A program made the translations under genes and the position numbers. The notes beneath the pieces were generated by a model, which worked only from the letters and a program-made list of their open reading frames with translations, was not told the DNA's origin and did not search any database. Below, one piece after another: positions 28,790 through 38,521 of a stretch of DNA of 64,000 nucleotides. Each line of letters starts with the position of its first letter. The stretch's first letter is position 1. Source of the DNA: Campylobacter concisus (GTDB lineage: Bacteria > Campylobacterota > Campylobacteria > Campylobacterales > Campylobacteraceae); the NCBI RefSeq assembly GCF_001891085.1, contig NZ_JXUP01000008.1, forward strand, positions 62,001-126,000. The letters are read 5' to 3'.

Positions 28790-30869
28790 TTTTAATATCC
28801 TCTAAAAGTGAGCAAATTTCATCTTGTAAGGAGGTCTTTTGTCTAAGCTTTGAAATCGAGCTTTGATTTTGTAAATTTAGCTCATTAAGTTTTTCATTGA
28901 GCACTAAAAGCCTTTTATTTAAAGCCTCTTTTTGGCTCATCTCATAAGCCTTTACTCGCTCTTTTAGCAGCTTTTTTTCATGTTCTGCTAGTATCTCACA
29001 AAACTGCGATATGCTTTTATTGTTAAGTAAATTCTGTCTTAAACTTAAAAGCACCTCATCTGGCTCACTTTTGCTTAAAATTTTAGCTTCAAGCTCATCT
29101 AGAAGCTCGATAAAATCAAGCTCTACGCCCATTTGCTTTAAAAAGTCATTTATACTAAAAATTTTATTTTCACTCACCTTAAAGCCATCAAAACTTAAAG
29201 CGATATTTTGCTCGCATGACTTTGTTTGCACTAAAGTTTCATTTCTGGCCTCTCTCATAAGTGCTGCAACTCCGTCATGAAGTGTAGTTTTTGCTATTTG
29301 TGTAAGACGTTTTAGGTTTAAATTTTCTCTTTTATTTTTGCAGTAAGCGATCTCACTCTTAATCTTTTCGTTTAGATTTTGAAGTAATGCTTCAAGTCCC
29401 ATTTTATAGATATCTTTTGCATTTTTATCATCTAGTTTTTTTAGCTCGCTTTCTAAAAGCCTTTCAAGTTTTGTGAAATTTTCATTAAGAGAATTTTTGA
29501 TATTTGCTTGCTCGTTTTGCAAAGCTTCTAGCTCTAAAGTAAAGGCCTTAAGCTCTAAAATTTCAGCCTTTGTAGCTTCGAGTTTTGTTTTTAAAATATT
29601 TTGTAATTCTTTTTGATATGAGTTTAAAATGAGAGCTGATTTTTTAGAGTCTTTACCAAAAAGCACATCGTAAAGATACTCTTTAAACTCCGGCACACCA
29701 CTATTTAAAGCGCCATCAAGATAAGCCTTTGCACTAAGCACAAAATAATCTATCTTTATATCATTTATTTGCTCGCCAATCGCCTTTTTTACGTAGTTAA
29801 GCGTTTCATTAATATCCTTTGCGTTTAACTCATCAGTGTGAGTTAGCACGATAGCAACTCTTACGATATGCGAGTTTTCAAGGCATTTTTTCAAAAATAG
29901 TGCGTCTTTTTGCGTTGCACTTTGCGAAGCATTCATGAGATGTGCTAAAAGGTCGCACTCTTTCATAAAATTTGTAGTTATTTGCTCTCTTAAAACGATC
30001 GCATCATCTATGCCCGGAGTGTCTATAATGCAGACATTATCTCTTAAAAGCTCCAAGTCATCATAAAGCTCAACGCTTTTTACGAGATTTGCTGTTTTTG
30101 AGCTTGAAGATGTATAGTTTTTGATCTCATCTAGGCTGATCTCTACGCTACTAGCTGGTAAATTTTCGCTTGAAAGTCCAAGCTTTTCTAGCTCGTCTGG
30201 GCTATAAAAATTTACCTTTGCATGGCTATTTGATGCATGCTTTAAGATGGTTAAATTTATGGTCTCAGGCACATTTGAAGTGCCAAGGACGGATTTGTTT
30301 AAAAGTGCATTTAAAAGGGTTGATTTGCCAGAGTTTATGATGCCGCTTACTGCGATGTTAAAAAGCGTTTCGTTTGATCTTTTTTTGGCGTTTTTTAAAG
30401 CTAGTAAAAATTCTTTATCTTCATCAAGCATACTTGCTTTTTCATTTATCTCGTTTAGAAAATCCAAGCTCTTGTGAAAATGATCTTTTGGCTTCGCATT
30501 AGAAATTTCTGCTTTATTTTGATTTGAGTTTTTGCTTATAAATTTTATTAAAAAATCAAATTTTTCATGGCTAATTATCTTTTCGTCACGTAGCTTTTGT
30601 AAGCGGGTTACGAGTTCATCACTTGAAATTTTTGCCTCATTTAGTGCTTTTAGCGTAGCTAGCTGTGCACTTTGTATGCTAAAGATATCAAGTCCAACGC
30701 CTAGCTTTTTTAAGATAGTTCTAAACTCGGCAAGAGCCATAAACTCATCTAAATTTTTCTCATCACAAGATAAAAGAAGCGCCAGTAGATCTGGGTAAAA
30801 AGGCACGCTTGCATCAGTATTAGCGTAAATTTTATTTAAATGCCAAGCGTGATTTAAAAACTCGTCCAT
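28782..30869 (-). CDS. Bacterial dynamin-like GTPase, second of a pair
   Basis: GTPase of 695 residues with an N-terminal extension of about 170 residues before the P-loop GIINSGKST (176-184). The G3 motif is IIDTPGIDDAI and the G4-type motif is LTHTDEL. The C-terminal half is a long predicted coiled coil rich in K, E, L and N. It resembles C. jejuni Cj0412 (DLP2). Upstream of the downstream partner in the same operon. The two GTPases have different P-loop surroundings and are not recent duplicates. Confidence 0.83.
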   Translation of the reverse strand: MDEFLNHAWHLNKIYANTDASVPFYPDLLALLLSCDEKNLDEFMALAEFRTILKKLGVGLDIFSIQSAQLATLKALNEAKISSDELVTRLQKLRDEKIISHEKFDFLIKFISKNSNQNKAEISNAKPKDHFHKSLDFLNEINEKASMLDEDKEFLLALKNAKKRSNETLFNIAVSGIINSGKSTLLNALLNKSVLGTSNVPETINLTILKHASNSHAKVNFYSPDELEKLGLSSENLPASSVEISLDEIKNYTSSSSKTANLVKSVELYDDLELLRDNVCIIDTPGIDDAIVLREQITTNFMKECDLLAHLMNASQSATQKDALFLKKCLENSHIVRVAIVLTHTDELNAKDINETLNYVKKAIGEQINDIKIDYFVLSAKAYLDGALNSGVPEFKEYLYDVLFGKDSKKSALILNSYQKELQNILKTKLEATKAEILELKAFTLELEALQNEQANIKNSLNENFTKLERLLESELKKLDDKNAKDIYKMGLEALLQNLNEKIKSEIAYCKNKRENLNLKRLTQIAKTTLHDGVAALMREARNETLVQTKSCEQNIALSFDGFKVSENKIFSINDFLKQMGVELDFIELLDELEAKILSKSEPDEVLLSLRQNLLNNKSISQFCEILAEHEKKLLKERVKAYEMSQKEALNKRLLVLNEKLNELNLQNQSSISKLRQKTSLQDEICSLLEDIKNV

Positions 30870-30966
30870 TAAAGATTCTTTTTTTGAAATTTTTTAGATT
30901 TTATTACGTTTTTACTTACGAAGCTATCAAGATTTAGGCGCAAAATTTTATGTTTTTTTAAAAAGT

Positions 30967-31974
30967 TTAATTTAACTCAAGCTTTTTAAAGCTAACTCTT
31001 GGATTTATATTTAGCTCGCTATGGTTTACAAACTCTCCTTTTAGGTACTTCTCACGCCCAGCTCTTGCTATCATCAAGGCATTGTCAGAGCAAAACTCAA
31101 GTGGAGCTAGTAAAAGATCGCACTCGTTTTTTTGACAAAGCGTTTCAAGCCTTTTTCGTAAATTTAGATTTGCACTTGCGCCGCCAACTACACCAAAACG
31201 CTTAAAATTTCTTAAACAAAAGACCTTTTCAAGCTTGTTTAAAATGTGCTCACAGGCAGTATTTTCAAATGCATAGCAGATGTCAGAAATATCTTTTGGA
31301 GTGATACTTTCTAGCTTTGAAATTTCGACTCTGACTTGGTTTTTAAGCCCTGAAAAACTATACTCAAGGCGCTTGTCGTGAAGAAGTGGAATGGTAAAAT
31401 GAAACCTCTCTTTGTCTTTACAAAGTAGGGCATTTTGCTGCACCACGACACCGCCTGGATAACCAAGACCAAGCATTTTAGCAACCTTGTCAAAGCTCTC
31501 ACCAAAGCTATCATCGCCAGTGCTTGCAAGCTCCAAAATTTCATCATTTTCGCTTACTTCTAAGATCATCGTATGCCCGCCACTAACTAGCAGTACGCCA
31601 AGTGGAAAGGTAGCTTCGCGATCTAAAAATAGTGAGTAAATGTGGCCAACTAAATGATTTACGGCAATTAGCGGGATATTAAGAGCCACGCTTAGCGCTT
31701 TTGCCATGCTGACGCCGCCTATTAGGCTCACGCTAAGACCTGGCTCATTTGTCACAGCGATTGCTTTTATATCTTTAAAATTTGGCAAGATATCCTCTAA
31801 AAGTGCTGGCAGTGCCTTTGTATGAAGCCTAGCTGCAAGCTCAGGAACAACGCCACCAAAGATAGCGTGCTCCTCTTCTTGAGAAATTTTTTTATAATAA
31901 ATCTTCTCTAAAGTGCGTTCATCTATGAGTGCAACTGAGCTGTCATCACAGCTGCTTTCGATGCCAAGTATCAT
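30967..31974 (-). CDS. tsaD: tRNA threonylcarbamoyltransferase TsaD
   Basis: Transfers the threonylcarbamoyl group to A37 of ANN-decoding tRNAs. The 335-residue protein begins MILGIESSCDDSSVALID, has the metal-binding HLVGH near 106-110, and TNEPGLSVSLIGG and SGGHTMI motifs. Last gene of the cdsA-dxr-uraA-pgp1-tsaD unit, overlapping pgp1 by four bases. C. jejuni has nearly the same order (Cj1347c to Cj1344c), from memory. Confidence 0.96.
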   Translation of the reverse strand: MILGIESSCDDSSVALIDERTLEKIYYKKISQEEEHAIFGGVVPELAARLHTKALPALLEDILPNFKDIKAIAVTNEPGLSVSLIGGVSMAKALSVALNIPLIAVNHLVGHIYSLFLDREATFPLGVLLVSGGHTMILEVSENDEILELASTGDDSFGESFDKVAKMLGLGYPGGVVVQQNALLCKDKERFHFTIPLLHDKRLEYSFSGLKNQVRVEISKLESITPKDISDICYAFENTACEHILNKLEKVFCLRNFKRFGVVGGASANLNLRKRLETLCQKNECDLLLAPLEFCSDNALMIARAGREKYLKGEFVNHSELNINPRVSFKKLELN

Positions 31975-33263
31975 TTAAACTCCGCTAAGATCATGCCAGC
32001 AAATTTCTCTTTGCCATCTTCGTTTTTATAAAACTCGACTCTATAAATTTTGCCGTCTTTGTCGATGCTGTAGCTTTTATTTAGACTACTTTTAGCCACT
32101 TCTTGCTCACTCTCATCTATACTTTTTGTGCCATATCCTATGACATTTACGCGCACGTTTTTGAGTGATTTTATTTTAAAGCTCTTTTTCACGCTAAATT
32201 TATCGCCACTTTTTAATGTAAGCTCGCTACCGTCACTTATTAGTGAAATTTCCTCAAGCGGTTTTGCAAACTCAAAATATTGTGGCTTTAACCTAGTAAC
32301 AAAGCGGTTGCCGTACTGCACTTTGAAGCTACCATTTTCTTTTATGACGGCTATTAACGGATTTGGTGAGCTATAGTTTAACTCGCCTTTTTTAAGTGGG
32401 ACAAAATTTATTAAAGGCTTTAGATTTTTAAGACTTATCGCGTATGAATTTTCAAGCTCGAGTCTGATCTCTTTTTCGATCGCCTTTTTTACGCTTTTAA
32501 CATCAAGATTAAACGGCCTAGTAAAGCTAATGCCAGCCTTTTTCATATATTCTTCAATAGCGATTAGATGGTAATAAGTCCTTTGCTCAGCGTTTAAATT
32601 TTTACTAGCTTCGTTTGCAAAGGCTGATTTATTTTGCGTGATAGCATAGTAAGTTAGGCTTTTTAGCATCTCTTTGTCACCCATCGCAGTGTGCGTGTTT
32701 TTGATGTGATACTGGTGTTTTTGATCTATTAGATGCTTGTTTAGCACGTCTTTTACGCTTGAAGCAATGTTTTCAAGCTCTGGGTATTTTGAACTAGGAA
32801 GTGTGCTTTGATCAATGATGCAAGTATTGCCCCATTTATCTGGATTTTCGTCTTTGTTTATAAATTTATCTCTGTAATATCCGCTTCCATCGTGCAAATT
32901 TAATATGAGCGTAACGTTTTTATCATTGATGACGTCTTTTATCTTCATCACTGAGTTATAGTCTGGATCGTTTTTATCGACATGGGCAAATTTTCTATTC
33001 ATATCGCCTTTTGTGCCACGACTTCGCTCGATTATGCTTGGGAAATTTAAATTTGGCACAACCCAAAGCGAGCCTTTTGTGATGTTATAGTCAGTTGCCA
33101 CGATAGAGGCTGCCAAAAAGCCACCCGGCTCATCGCCTTGAATACCGCCGATTAACAACATCGTGTTCTCGCTTGGCTCACCTTTTTTGATGAGCGCATA
33201 GTCTAAAGTATTGGCCAAACTAGCAGTGGCAAAGGTTAGTAAAAAAAGTAGAAATTTACGCAT
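31971..33263 (-). CDS. pgp1: Peptidoglycan DL-carboxypeptidase (M99 family)
   Basis: Periplasmic zinc carboxypeptidase that trims muropeptide tripeptides to dipeptides and is needed for helical shape in Campylobacter (Pgp1) and Helicobacter (Csd4). It has a signal peptide (MRKFLLFLLTFATASLA). GGIQGDEPGG gives Q42 and E45, and LNLHDGSG gives H124, matching in order and spacing the Q46/E49/H128 zinc ligands of Csd4. The length of 430 residues matches. The replaced arginine of ordinary M14 enzymes is a family trait. It lies between uraA and tsaD. Confidence 0.93.
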   Translation of the reverse strand: MRKFLLFLLTFATASLANTLDYALIKKGEPSENTMLLIGGIQGDEPGGFLAASIVATDYNITKGSLWVVPNLNFPSIIERSRGTKGDMNRKFAHVDKNDPDYNSVMKIKDVINDKNVTLILNLHDGSGYYRDKFINKDENPDKWGNTCIIDQSTLPSSKYPELENIASSVKDVLNKHLIDQKHQYHIKNTHTAMGDKEMLKSLTYYAITQNKSAFANEASKNLNAEQRTYYHLIAIEEYMKKAGISFTRPFNLDVKSVKKAIEKEIRLELENSYAISLKNLKPLINFVPLKKGELNYSSPNPLIAVIKENGSFKVQYGNRFVTRLKPQYFEFAKPLEEISLISDGSELTLKSGDKFSVKKSFKIKSLKNVRVNVIGYGTKSIDESEQEVAKSSLNKSYSIDKDGKIYRVEFYKNEDGKEKFAGMILAEFK

Positions 33264-34498
33264 TAATATCCTTCGTAATGCTTTGTTTTTGGTAAAAGCA
33301 AATTTAAAACTATGCCAGTAACCGCGCCAAGCCCTATACCTGAAAATTTAACTGCTCCAAGGTCAAGCACCATGCCGCCGATGGCAAAGATAAAGATGAG
33401 GGCTACGATTATCATATTTCTAGGGTCTGCAAGGTCAACTTTATTTTTTATAAGTGTCTCCATGCCAACGCTTGCAATGATGCCAAAAAGTAGCAGCATA
33501 ATACCGCCGATGACCGGGGCTGGGATAGTTGAGAGCACCGCTCCTAGCTTGCCAACGAAGGCTAGCACGATGGCAGTGATCGCCGCAAAGGTCATGATCG
33601 CTGGATTATAAGCTTTTGTAAGGCTAACTGCGCCTGTGACCTCTGAGTATGTAGTGTTTGGCGGGCCACCAAAAAAGGCAGCAAGCGAAGTAGCAAGTCC
33701 ATCTCCAAGGAGCGTATTTTTAAGCCCTGGATTTTTTAGAAAATCCTCTTTTGTGACGTTTGAGATAGCAAGCATATCGCCGATGTGCTCGATCGCTGGG
33801 GCGATGGCGATAGGTATCATATAAATGATTGCTTCAAACTCAAATTTTGGTGTAGTGAAATTTGGCATTCTAAACCAAGGTGCATTAAAGATAGGGGTAA
33901 AATCAACCATGCCAAAGCAGTAAGCTACGATGTATCCGGTGATAATACCAAGCAAAATAGGTATAAGCCTAAACATGCCACGTCCAAGCATCATCACTAA
34001 AATAGTAGCCACTAGCGAAATGCCAGCGACGATCATTGCTTCATTTTGAGTATAAATTTCAGTGGCTGATGTTGCCATTTTGACGGCATTTGGAGCAAGG
34101 ATTAGGCCTATTGTCATGATGACCGGCCCAACGACAACTGGAGGCAAAATTTTATGCAAAATTTTCTCTCCGCCAAATCGGACCACAAGACTTAAAGCAA
34201 CATAGAAAAATCCAGCAAATATAACGCCTCCCATCGTCACGGCTATGCCCCATTTTTCGATACCGTACTGAAGCGGCGCGATAAAAGCAAAGGAGCTTGC
34301 TAAAAAAATAGGCGGAACATTTTTTCTAGTAATTAGCTGAAAAAGTAGCGTGCCAAGACCGGCTGTAAAGAGAGCTACATTTGCATCTAGCCCCGTAAGT
34401 ATCGGCACTAATACAAGTGCACCAAAGGCGACAAATAAAAACTGAACGCCGATTAAGCTTTGCTTGGGATCAAATTTATAACCCTCATACCTTTGCAT
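33263..34498 (-). CDS. uraA: Uracil permease family transporter
   Basis: Nucleobase:cation symporter-2 family membrane protein of 411 residues with about 12-14 hydrophobic segments. Family marks are LPPVVVGPVIMTIGLILAP and the substrate-site stretch IPIAIAPAIEHIGDMLAIS followed by GDGLATSLAAFFGGPPNTTYSE. The E in APAIEHIGD fits uracil carriers. It overlaps the 3' end of dxr by 14 bases and its stop/start abuts pgp1 (TAATG). I do not recall it in the C. jejuni version of this operon, so it may be an insertion. Confidence 0.9.
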   Translation of the reverse strand: MQRYEGYKFDPKQSLIGVQFLFVAFGALVLVPILTGLDANVALFTAGLGTLLFQLITRKNVPPIFLASSFAFIAPLQYGIEKWGIAVTMGGVIFAGFFYVALSLVVRFGGEKILHKILPPVVVGPVIMTIGLILAPNAVKMATSATEIYTQNEAMIVAGISLVATILVMMLGRGMFRLIPILLGIITGYIVAYCFGMVDFTPIFNAPWFRMPNFTTPKFEFEAIIYMIPIAIAPAIEHIGDMLAISNVTKEDFLKNPGLKNTLLGDGLATSLAAFFGGPPNTTYSEVTGAVSLTKAYNPAIMTFAAITAIVLAFVGKLGAVLSTIPAPVIGGIMLLLFGIIASVGMETLIKNKVDLADPRNMIIVALIFIFAIGGMVLDLGAVKFSGIGLGAVTGIVLNLLLPKTKHYEGY

Positions 34499-35582
34499 TT
34501 AACATCCTTTTTGCGTAATTTCTAACTTCTTTATCAGCTTCAAAAATTTCATCAATATTTGAAATTTTAATATTTCTAAAATTTTTAACAGAGCTTAAAA
34601 CGAGCCTTGAGATATCCAAAAACGAACATTTTTTCTCTAAAAAGCTAAATACTCCAACCTCATTTGCAGCATTTATCACTACACCTAGATCAGGGTTTGC
34701 TAGGACCTCATCTTTTAGCGAAAAAATGGGATATTTTTTAAGGCTGATTTTATGAAATTTTATATTTTTTAGATCAAGTACATTTGCGTGTGAGACAATA
34801 TTTTCATTGATATTTTCAAACATAGCATGAGCGATAGCTAGCTTCATATCAGGTCGCGAGAGGTGCATCGTGCTTGAGCCGTCTATAAATTCAACTACGG
34901 CATGTATCGCAGAGGTTGACTCTATCACAGCCTCGATCTCCTTAATGCCATAAAGCCAGTAAGCTTCCATCACCTCAAAAAGCTTATTTGTCATCGTCGC
35001 ACTATCAATCGTAATCTTTGCGCCCATATCCCAGTTTGGATGCTTTAGTGCATCGCTTGGTGAGGCGTCTTTTAGAAATTTGATCGGCTTTTTATAAAAT
35101 GCACCGCCACTTGCTGTGATGATGAGTTTTTTTGGTGCAGTTTTATTTTCAAGTAGAAATTTAAGTCCAAAATGTTCGCTGTCTATTGGTAAAATTTCTC
35201 TAGTTTTTAGAAATTTGCCGCCAACAACAAGGCTCTCTTTGTTTGCAAGTGCAAGCCTTTTGCCAAGAGTTTGCGTCTTTAAACTAGGAGCAAGGCCAGC
35301 AAAGCCAACAAGGGCGTTTATTATCTTTTTTGAGCTTGAAATTTCTAGCATTTGCAGCAGTCCAGCCTCACTAAAAAAGATATTTTTATCTTCTATGTTT
35401 TTTACATTTTTAGCTAGCTTTTCATCGCCTACGCAGACAAATTTTGGTTTAAATTTTAAAATTTGCTCATTTAGTAAATCTACATTTTTAGCGCAGCTTA
35501 ACGCCTCAACCTCTACGCCAAATTTTTCGCAAAGATTAAGGGCGTTTTTGCCGATTGAACCAGTTGAGCCAAGTATTACCAC
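34485..35582 (-). CDS. dxr: 1-deoxy-D-xylulose 5-phosphate reductoisomerase
   Basis: Second step of the MEP isoprenoid pathway. GSTGSIGKNAL opens the NADPH-binding domain. ALANKESLVVGG, PIDSEHF (metal and substrate site) and TASGGAF are typical. I take the GTG at 35582 (MVILGSTGSIG), which overlaps the cdsA stop as GTGGTAA and matches the family N-terminus; a TTG at 35594 would add four residues. About 365 residues. Fully coupled between cdsA and uraA. Confidence 0.95.
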   Translation of the reverse strand: MVILGSTGSIGKNALNLCEKFGVEVEALSCAKNVDLLNEQILKFKPKFVCVGDEKLAKNVKNIEDKNIFFSEAGLLQMLEISSSKKIINALVGFAGLAPSLKTQTLGKRLALANKESLVVGGKFLKTREILPIDSEHFGLKFLLENKTAPKKLIITASGGAFYKKPIKFLKDASPSDALKHPNWDMGAKITIDSATMTNKLFEVMEAYWLYGIKEIEAVIESTSAIHAVVEFIDGSSTMHLSRPDMKLAIAHAMFENINENIVSHANVLDLKNIKFHKISLKKYPIFSLKDEVLANPDLGVVINAANEVGVFSFLEKKCSFLDISRLVLSSVKNFRNIKISNIDEIFEADKEVRNYAKRMLNAKV

Positions 35583-36307
35583 GAGAGCGACCAAAGTAGG
35601 GCAACTACACCAAATAAATAGCCATCTATCCTATCAAGCATGCCGCCGTGTCCTGGGAAGAGCGAACCACTATCTTTGACGCCGCAAAGTCTTTTTAGGT
35701 AACTCTCAAACAAATCTCCCCAAACCGCAAACACGCAGACTAAAAAGCTTGAAAATAAAATTTGGAAAAATCCTTCAGTTATAAAATTTCCAACAATGCA
35801 GCCAATCACAGTGCCTATTGCTACGCCGCCTGCTGCACCTTCGATTGTTTTATTTGGTGAGCTTGGGCTAAATGGATGTTTGCCAAACATTTTACCAACA
35901 AAAAATGCACCACTATCGCTTGCAACTACGCTTAAAATAAGCCATACGAGATAGCCTACGCCATACTCTGAGTAAAGCATCCATATCATAAAGATCGGCG
36001 TGGTTGGATATACAAAAGGTGCGACTAGCTTTAAATTTTCACTTTTTATGTGAGCTAGGATCGAAGCAACTAGCATGATAGCAAGGATCGCTATGAATAT
36101 TGGATTTGTAAAATATGTAAGCACGTAAAAAGCAAGTGCGGCAAAAACTAGCTGTTTGTGATCGATATTATAAAGCTTGAGCGACTCATTAAATGCAAAA
36201 TAAAGCACAGCGCCGAGCAAGATAAAATTTAAAATATAATTATCAATAAAAAAAACTACTAAAATAGCAACAAACATCAAAACGCCAGTGATTATGCGAG
36301 ATTGCAT
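35576..36307 (-). CDS. cdsA: Phosphatidate cytidylyltransferase
   Basis: Makes CDP-diacylglycerol for phospholipid synthesis at the inner membrane. The 243-residue protein has about six to seven hydrophobic segments and the C-terminal signature around SDSGAFFVGKMFGKHPFSPSSPNKTIEG and KRLCGVKDSGSLFPGHGGMLDRIDG. First gene of the minus-strand operon with dxr. An AAGGAGAGG precedes the ATG. Confidence 0.95.
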   Translation of the reverse strand: MQSRIITGVLMFVAILVVFFIDNYILNFILLGAVLYFAFNESLKLYNIDHKQLVFAALAFYVLTYFTNPIFIAILAIMLVASILAHIKSENLKLVAPFVYPTTPIFMIWMLYSEYGVGYLVWLILSVVASDSGAFFVGKMFGKHPFSPSSPNKTIEGAAGGVAIGTVIGCIVGNFITEGFFQILFSSFLVCVFAVWGDLFESYLKRLCGVKDSGSLFPGHGGMLDRIDGYLFGVVALLWSLSW

Positions 36308-36539
36308 ATCCTCTCCTTAAAATCGTTATTTCGCTGTAATTATAACACTTAAATTTTAGACGGCGTTTATAAGAGTAAAATTTGGTTTAAAAAGCATTTT
36401 AAGCTGGTAAATTTAGACTATTTTGGCGTTAGTAAAGATTTAAATTTGCTTTTTAAGCACACAAATAAAGCAAGACCAAAATGATCCCAAGCAGCAACTT
36501 GCAATAAATATACGCAGTAGTGCTTTATGGCTTAAAATT

Positions 36540-37439
36540 TTAAAAATTATTTTCCTCAAAAAAGTCGGTATCGATTTTGCAAATTTCATATATTTGGCTT
36601 GTTTGAACGCCGACTTTGTATTTTATCATTAGCTCCGCAAGCTTGTCGCCATCTATCAAAACCACGCTAAAATTTTGATTATCTTTAGCGAAATTTTCAG
36701 CTTCTTTGGTAAATTTTGCTGTAGTGATAAAGACACCTTTTTTAGTATTTTTATTTGAGATGGCGCCGATAAACTGCTGAATTTCTGGCCTACGGATATT
36801 ACTGCCGTCTTTGTATCTTTTTGCTTGGATATAAATTTTAGAAAGCCCAAGCTCATCTTCGTCTATGATGCCATCTATCCCGCCATCTGGGCCTTTGTTC
36901 GTAAGATTTCCAGCTCCATAATTCATCTTTTCAAGTAGCTTTGTTACAAGGTATTCAAAAAATCTTGACTCTTTTTCTAAAATGCTAGATAAAATTTCAC
37001 TTTTTAGCTCTTCTTTTATCTTGCAAAGCGCTTCATCTATATTGTCATCTGGGGTGTTTTCCGTGGCTTCTTTTTTCTCTTGCCTTATCTCTTGTTTGTA
37101 AATTTCATCGTACCAAGTGAGAAATTTGCTCTTTTTATCCTTACTGCTTACTAACTCTTTGCCAAAATTTGTTATGGCAAATAGGCTTCTACCAACTTTT
37201 TGAAGCAGCACTTTTTCTGGCCTTGATTTTACTTGAGCTGTTGTAGCCAGATAGGATAAAGCCCAGTCGGTACGATTTATATAAGTTGGAGTTCCTCTTT
37301 TTATTTTTTGCAAAAGATCTTCGTCTTTTAGCTTAAAATGCTCAATTATAAATTTAGAAATTTCAGCTCTATTTGCCTCTTTCTTTTGCGCGACAAATTC
37401 TAAAATAGGCAGCATCATATCTTTATAGCTTGGCAACAT
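36540..37439 (-). CDS. mrr: Mrr-family restriction endonuclease
   Basis: Probable type IV enzyme that cuts modified foreign DNA. The N-terminal half (about 1-100) is an Mrr_N winged-helix domain (PTYINRTDWALSYL, GRSLFAITNFG). The C-terminal half has the PD-(D/E)xK fold: E162 region, then GPDGGIDG with D189, and IYIQAKRY with Q205 and K207 (the QxK variant typical of Mrr). Length 299. No methyltransferase or specificity gene lies beside it, so it acts alone. It sits between the cdsA operon and frd, flanked by AT-rich gaps; the 232-base gap to cdsA contains no gene I can support. Confidence 0.87.
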   Translation of the reverse strand: MLPSYKDMMLPILEFVAQKKEANRAEISKFIIEHFKLKDEDLLQKIKRGTPTYINRTDWALSYLATTAQVKSRPEKVLLQKVGRSLFAITNFGKELVSSKDKKSKFLTWYDEIYKQEIRQEKKEATENTPDDNIDEALCKIKEELKSEILSSILEKESRFFEYLVTKLLEKMNYGAGNLTNKGPDGGIDGIIDEDELGLSKIYIQAKRYKDGSNIRRPEIQQFIGAISNKNTKKGVFITTAKFTKEAENFAKDNQNFSVVLIDGDKLAELMIKYKVGVQTSQIYEICKIDTDFFEENNF

Positions 37440-37497
37440 TTTATATCCTTAAATGAAGCAAATTTTTGAAATTATATAAATTTTTTGGCTTAAAAGC

Positions 37498-37503
37498 TAT
37501 AAT
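37498..37503 (+). promoter_or_regulatory. Strong -10 box immediately before a small ORF
   Basis: TATAAT preceded by TTTTTTGGCTTAAAAGC, a textbook Campylobacter promoter. The ATG of the small ORF is at 37510, only six bases after the box, where transcription itself should begin. Confidence 0.55.
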
Positions 37504-37509
37504 CAAAAC

Positions 37510-37761
37510 ATGAGATGTCTTGGCCTAACAAATTTTCTTTTAGAAAATATTAGCTTATTTGTAAACACCTTTACTACGATATTTGCGCTAATTTTTTGTT
37601 TTGTTTCTGGTGTTGGAATCGTCTTTATATTTATCGCATTTCCACTTGGCTATATAATGGGCGCACTCTTATCAATCCCATTTTTGATATTTTTATTTTT
37701 CTTATTTGTATCTATTGATATCTTTTTATGCCTTTTGGCATCTATTTGCAGTCTTTTTTAA
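37510..37761 (+). CDS. Small very hydrophobic membrane protein, unrecognised
   Basis: An 83-residue product made almost entirely of hydrophobic residues (F, I, L, V), with two to three possible membrane spans: about 10-35, 38-60 and 62-80. No family recognised. It has no ribosome-binding site, because the -10 box sits at the start codon. If real it would be translated from a leaderless mRNA. A terminator hairpin follows 20 bases after the stop, which supports a genuine transcription unit. Confidence 0.5.
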   Translation: MRCLGLTNFLLENISLFVNTFTTIFALIFCFVSGVGIVFIFIAFPLGYIMGALLSIPFLIFLFFLFVSIDIFLCLLASICSLF

Positions 37762-37780
37762 CAAATTTAGAAGTAAATTT

Positions 37781-37797
37781 GGGGCTTTTACAGCCCC
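37781..37797. terminator. GC-rich terminator between small ORF and frdB
   Basis: GGGGCT-TTTAC-AGCCCC, six base pairs, with T residues following on the plus strand and AAAT on the other side. It lies between convergent units. Confidence 0.7.
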
Positions 37798-37801
37798 TTT
37801 G

Positions 37802-38521
37802 CTACTTTATAGCAGCCATTTTTCTACGCATATAAGCTATGCGGCTTTGAAGTGGTAAGTGTTTAGGGCAGTTGTCTTCACAGCCTAGCAAAGTCATACA
37901 GCCAAATACGCCGTCATCGTCGCCGATAAGCTCGTAAAAGTCCTCGTCGGTTCGTTTATCGAGCGCATCGATTTTAAATCTAGCTACGCGGTTAAGTCCA
38001 ACCGCACCGATGAAATCAGGCCTCATGATAGCCGTACCGCATGCAGCCACGCAGATACCGCACTCGATGCAGCGATCAAGCTCAAATACCTCTTGAGCCA
38101 CTTCAGGCTCAACCTTTTCCTCAAGTTTAGAGATATCTGTCTCGTGGTCTGTATGTATCCAGCTCTCCACACGCCTACTCATCGCATTCATCCAGTTGCC
38201 CGTATCTACGCTTAAGTCTTTTAGTAACTTAAATACCGGCAAAGGCATAAGCTCAATTACTCCGCTTTCAAAATCCTTAGTAAGAGTTCTACAAGCTAAT
38301 CTTGGCTTGCCATTTACAAGCATGCCACAACTTCCACAAATTCCAGCACGACAAACAAAGTCAAAGCTAAGATCTGGGTCAAATTTCTCGCGAATCATAT
38401 TTAACGCGATAAATAACGTCATACCATCAGTCTCTTCTAGCTCGTAGGTCGCAAAGTGCGGCTTTGAAATTTTGCTTAACGGATTATATTTAAATGCTTT
38501 TATGGTTATTTTTCTACTCAT
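37802..38521 (-). CDS. frdB: Fumarate reductase iron-sulfur subunit
   Basis: Electron-transfer subunit of menaquinol:fumarate reductase. In 239 residues it carries the [2Fe-2S] ligands C57, C62, C65 and C77 (CRAGICGSC...C), the [4Fe-4S] motif [11 protein letters not shown], and the [3Fe-4S] motif [16 protein letters not shown]. It overlaps frdA by eight bases. GC content is higher than in most of the window. Confidence 0.95.
   Translation of the reverse strand: MSRKITIKAFKYNPLSKISKPHFATYELEETDGMTLFIALNMIREKFDPDLSFDFVCRAGICGSCGMLVNGKPRLACRTLTKDFESGVIELMPLPVFKLLKDLSVDTGNWMNAMSRRVESWIHTDHETDISKLEEKVEPEVAQEVFELDRCIECGICVAACGTAIMRPDFIGAVGLNRVARFKIDALDKRTDEDFYELIGDDDGVFGCMTLLGCEDNCPKHLPLQSRIAYMRRKMAAIK

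Noticed and set aside
35116-35679. Plus-strand frame of 187 codons across dxr and cdsA
   Set aside because: It is antisense to two strongly supported genes; serine- and leucine-rich composition is typical of a mirror frame.
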